Source: Actinobacteria bacterium ADurb.Bin346
GTDB taxonomy: Bacteria; Actinomycetota; Humimicrobiia; Humimicrobiales; Humimicrobiaceae
Assembly (NCBI GenBank): GCA_002068775.1
Contig: MWAX01000114.1
Location: 1-7,638 of the forward strand
DNA: 7,638 bases
Reading direction: 5' to 3'
The translations under genes and the position numbers were made by a program. Below are positions 6,249 to 7,638 of this stretch, piece after piece (positions within the stretch are counted from its first letter, which is position 1; every line of letters begins with the position of its first letter). The notes under the pieces were generated by a model. The model worked only from the letters and a program-made list of their open reading frames with translations. It did no database searches and had not been told where the DNA came from.

Positions 6249-6926
6249 ATGGGTTTTATTGCAGATTTAAAAGAACTGGTAAAGGCGGCAAAAGAACGGG
6301 ATCCTGCTGCAGTCAGCACAGCCGAGATTGTTCTTACTTATTCAGGAGTGCATGCAATAATAAATCACAGGATAGCGCACTGGTGGTGGAAACATAAAGT
6401 GCCTTTTATCCCGAGAGCGATTTCACAGATCTCAAAATTCTATACTGGAATAGAAATACACCCGGGCGCTGAGATCGGAAAGAATATATTTATAGACCAT
6501 GGTATGGGCGTAGTGATAGGAGAAACCACTGTAATCGGTGATAATGTAACTATCTATCAGGGAGTGACCCTTGGGGGCACAGGCAAGGAAAGGGGCAAAA
6601 GACACCCCACGCTCGGAAATAATGTCATTGTATCAGCAGGTGCAAAGGTGCTTGGCTCTATAACCATTGGCAACAATGTAATAATCGGAGCGGGTGCAGT
6701 GGTAATAAAACCTGTCCCGGACAACTGTACTGTTGTAGGCATACCAGGCAGGATTGTAAAAGTAAAAGGTGAAAGAGTGCTCTCGGATGAGGAGCACAGA
6801 ATGAACCTTCCTGATCCTGTAAACGAGATATTGAATACTTATAACTATAAATTAGGAGAGCTTGAAAAAGAACTTGCAGGAATGAAAAAAGAAATAAAAG
6901 AAATGAAAAAGGAAAAAGATAAATGA
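6249..6926 (+). CDS. cysE: Serine O-acetyltransferase CysE
   Basis: A 225-residue enzyme that transfers acetyl from acetyl-CoA to L-serine, giving O-acetylserine, the committed step of cysteine synthesis. It has the short Bacillota-type layout: a small helical N-domain (about 1-65, with RDPAA at 17-21 and HAIINHRIAHW at 35-45) and a left-handed beta-helix of hexapeptide repeats (about 68-172). Active-site residues D83/H84 (DHGMG) and H119 (RHP) match D157/H158 and H193 of the E. coli enzyme; the GGTGKERGKRHP loop (109-120) is intact. The C-terminus (about 203-225) is a Lys/Glu-rich, probably coiled-coil tail that does not end in the isoleucine used by E. coli-type CysE to dock into CysK. The ribosome-binding site AAGG (6233-6236) is 12 nt from the ATG. 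It overlaps cysS by 4 nt. Confidence 0.97.
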   Translation: MGFIADLKELVKAAKERDPAAVSTAEIVLTYSGVHAIINHRIAHWWWKHKVPFIPRAISQISKFYTGIEIHPGAEIGKNIFIDHGMGVVIGETTVIGDNVTIYQGVTLGGTGKERGKRHPTLGNNVIVSAGAKVLGSITIGNNVIIGAGAVVIKPVPDNCTVVGIPGRIVKVKGERVLSDEEHRMNLPDPVNEILNTYNYKLGELEKELAGMKKEIKEMKKEKDK

Positions 6927-7638
6927 GCCTTAAGATCCATAACACCATGGTCAGAAAAAAGCAGGCTTTTAAACCTGTAAATGATAAGAAAGTAAGCATG
7001 TATGTATGTGGACCCACAGTATATAACTACATATCAATCGGTAATTCCAGACCGCTTGTAGTTTTTAATATGGTTAGGAATTATCTTGAGCATCTTGGTT
7101 ATAAAGTAAATTATGTTTCAAACATTACTGATATTGAAGATAAAATTATAAAAAAAGCCAATGAAGAAAAAGTTGATTTTAATGTGATTACAGAGAGATA
7201 TATAAATGCTTATCTGGAAGACCTTGAAAAGCTGGAGATTGGTAAATTTTCTGCAGTTCCCAGGGCAAGTGAAATGATTCCCGAAATAGTTGAGATTATT
7301 TCCAGGATAATTGAAAACGGCTTTGCTTATGAAGCTTCAGGGGACGTGTATTTTGATGTCTCTAAACTAAGTGGCTATGGCAAATTATCCGGGCAGAAAA
7401 CAGGTGAAATGCAGGCAAGCGAGGAAGATTCTTTTTTTAAAAAGTCGCCTGTTGATTTTACTTTGTGGAAAAGCGCAAAACCCGGAGAGCCGTCCTGGGA
7501 TAGCCCATGGGGAAGTGGCAGGCCGGGATGGCATATTGAGTGCTCTGCAATGTCAATAAAATATCTTGATTTTGGATTGGACATACACGGCGGGGGCATT
7601 GACCTGATATTTCCACATCATGAAAATGAAATAGCGCA
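6923..7638 (+). CDS. cysS: Cysteinyl-tRNA synthetase CysS, N-terminal part, cut by window end
   Basis: The first 238 codons of a class I aminoacyl-tRNA synthetase that charges tRNA-Cys; a full protein has about 460-480 residues. Seen: MYVCGPTVYNY (26-36) with zinc-ligand C29, VSNITDIEDKII (65-76), GYGKLSGQ (151-158), VDFTLWKSAKPGEPSWDSPWGSGRPGWHIECSAM (about 177-210) with the second zinc-site cysteine, and the HGGGIDLIFPHHENE zinc-site motif (about 221-235). The KMSKS loop and anticodon-binding end lie outside. Oddity: the HIGH-type motif, normally HIGN in this family, reads SIGN (38-41), replacing the first catalytic histidine. The ATG overlaps the cysE stop as ATGA, with the ribosome-binding site AAAAAGGA (6906-6913) about 9 nt upstream, so the genes are translationally coupled. 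Confidence 0.96.
   Translation, partial: MSLKIHNTMVRKKQAFKPVNDKKVSMYVCGPTVYNYISIGNSRPLVVFNMVRNYLEHLGYKVNYVSNITDIEDKIIKKANEEKVDFNVITERYINAYLEDLEKLEIGKFSAVPRASEMIPEIVEIISRIIENGFAYEASGDVYFDVSKLSGYGKLSGQKTGEMQASEEDSFFKKSPVDFTLWKSAKPGEPSWDSPWGSGRPGWHIECSAMSIKYLDFGLDIHGGGIDLIFPHHENEIA

Noticed and set aside
6658..7017. 119-codon minus-strand open frame across the cysE-cysS junction
   Set aside because: Its sequence is Leu/Phe-rich because it is the complement of Lys/Glu-rich coding DNA; both real genes beneath it are well conserved.
7371..7559. 62-codon plus-strand open frame near the right end
   Set aside because: It is out of frame inside the clearly conserved cysS reading frame.
1..7638. CRISPR array, insertion sequence, tRNA/rRNA gene or phage genes
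   Set aside because: No regularly spaced repeats, transposase-like frame, terminal inverted repeats or tRNA-like cloverleaf were seen; the window is housekeeping genes throughout.

Overview
The window is a compact, one-direction (+ strand) stretch of bacterial chromosome carrying seven genes: mcsB, clpC, disA, ispD, ispF, cysE and the first part of cysS, which runs off the right edge. The order is close to the classic Bacillota block ctsR-mcsA-mcsB-clpC-radA-disA-(PIN/TRAM)-ispD-ispF-(gltX)-cysE-cysS. Here radA, the PIN/TRAM gene and gltX are absent from their usual positions. The DNA is AT-rich. Arginine is mostly AGA/AGG and isoleucine is often ATA. This fits a low-GC, probably anaerobic, Bacillota-like or deep-branching Gram-positive-related lineage, perhaps known only from metagenomes. 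The genus cannot be fixed from the sequence.

Layout. Positions 1-83 hold no recognisable gene. mcsB (84-1184) abuts clpC (1185-3647) with no gap. disA (3665-4771) follows after 17 nt, ispD (4832-5548) after 60 nt, and ispF (5552-6046) after 3 nt. A 202-nt gap (6047-6248) then holds two candidate sigma70-type promoters and several inverted repeats, and it seems to start a second transcription unit. That unit is cysE (6249-6926) and cysS (6923-7638, partial), which overlap by 4 nt (ATGA).

How the genes work together. McsB marks proteins with phospho-arginine and ClpC (with ClpP, encoded elsewhere) unfolds and degrades them. DisA makes cyclic di-AMP and monitors DNA. IspD and IspF carry out steps 3 and 5 of the MEP isoprenoid pathway. 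CysE commits serine to cysteine synthesis and CysS charges tRNA-Cys, so the last two genes pair cysteine supply with its use.

No wholly new system was found: every large gene belongs to a known family. The points worth a second look are two substitutions in signature motifs (the HIGH motif of CysS reads SIGN; the phospho-arginine-binding RDxxRA motif of McsB reads IDMLRA), the palindrome-rich promoter region before cysE, and the missing radA.
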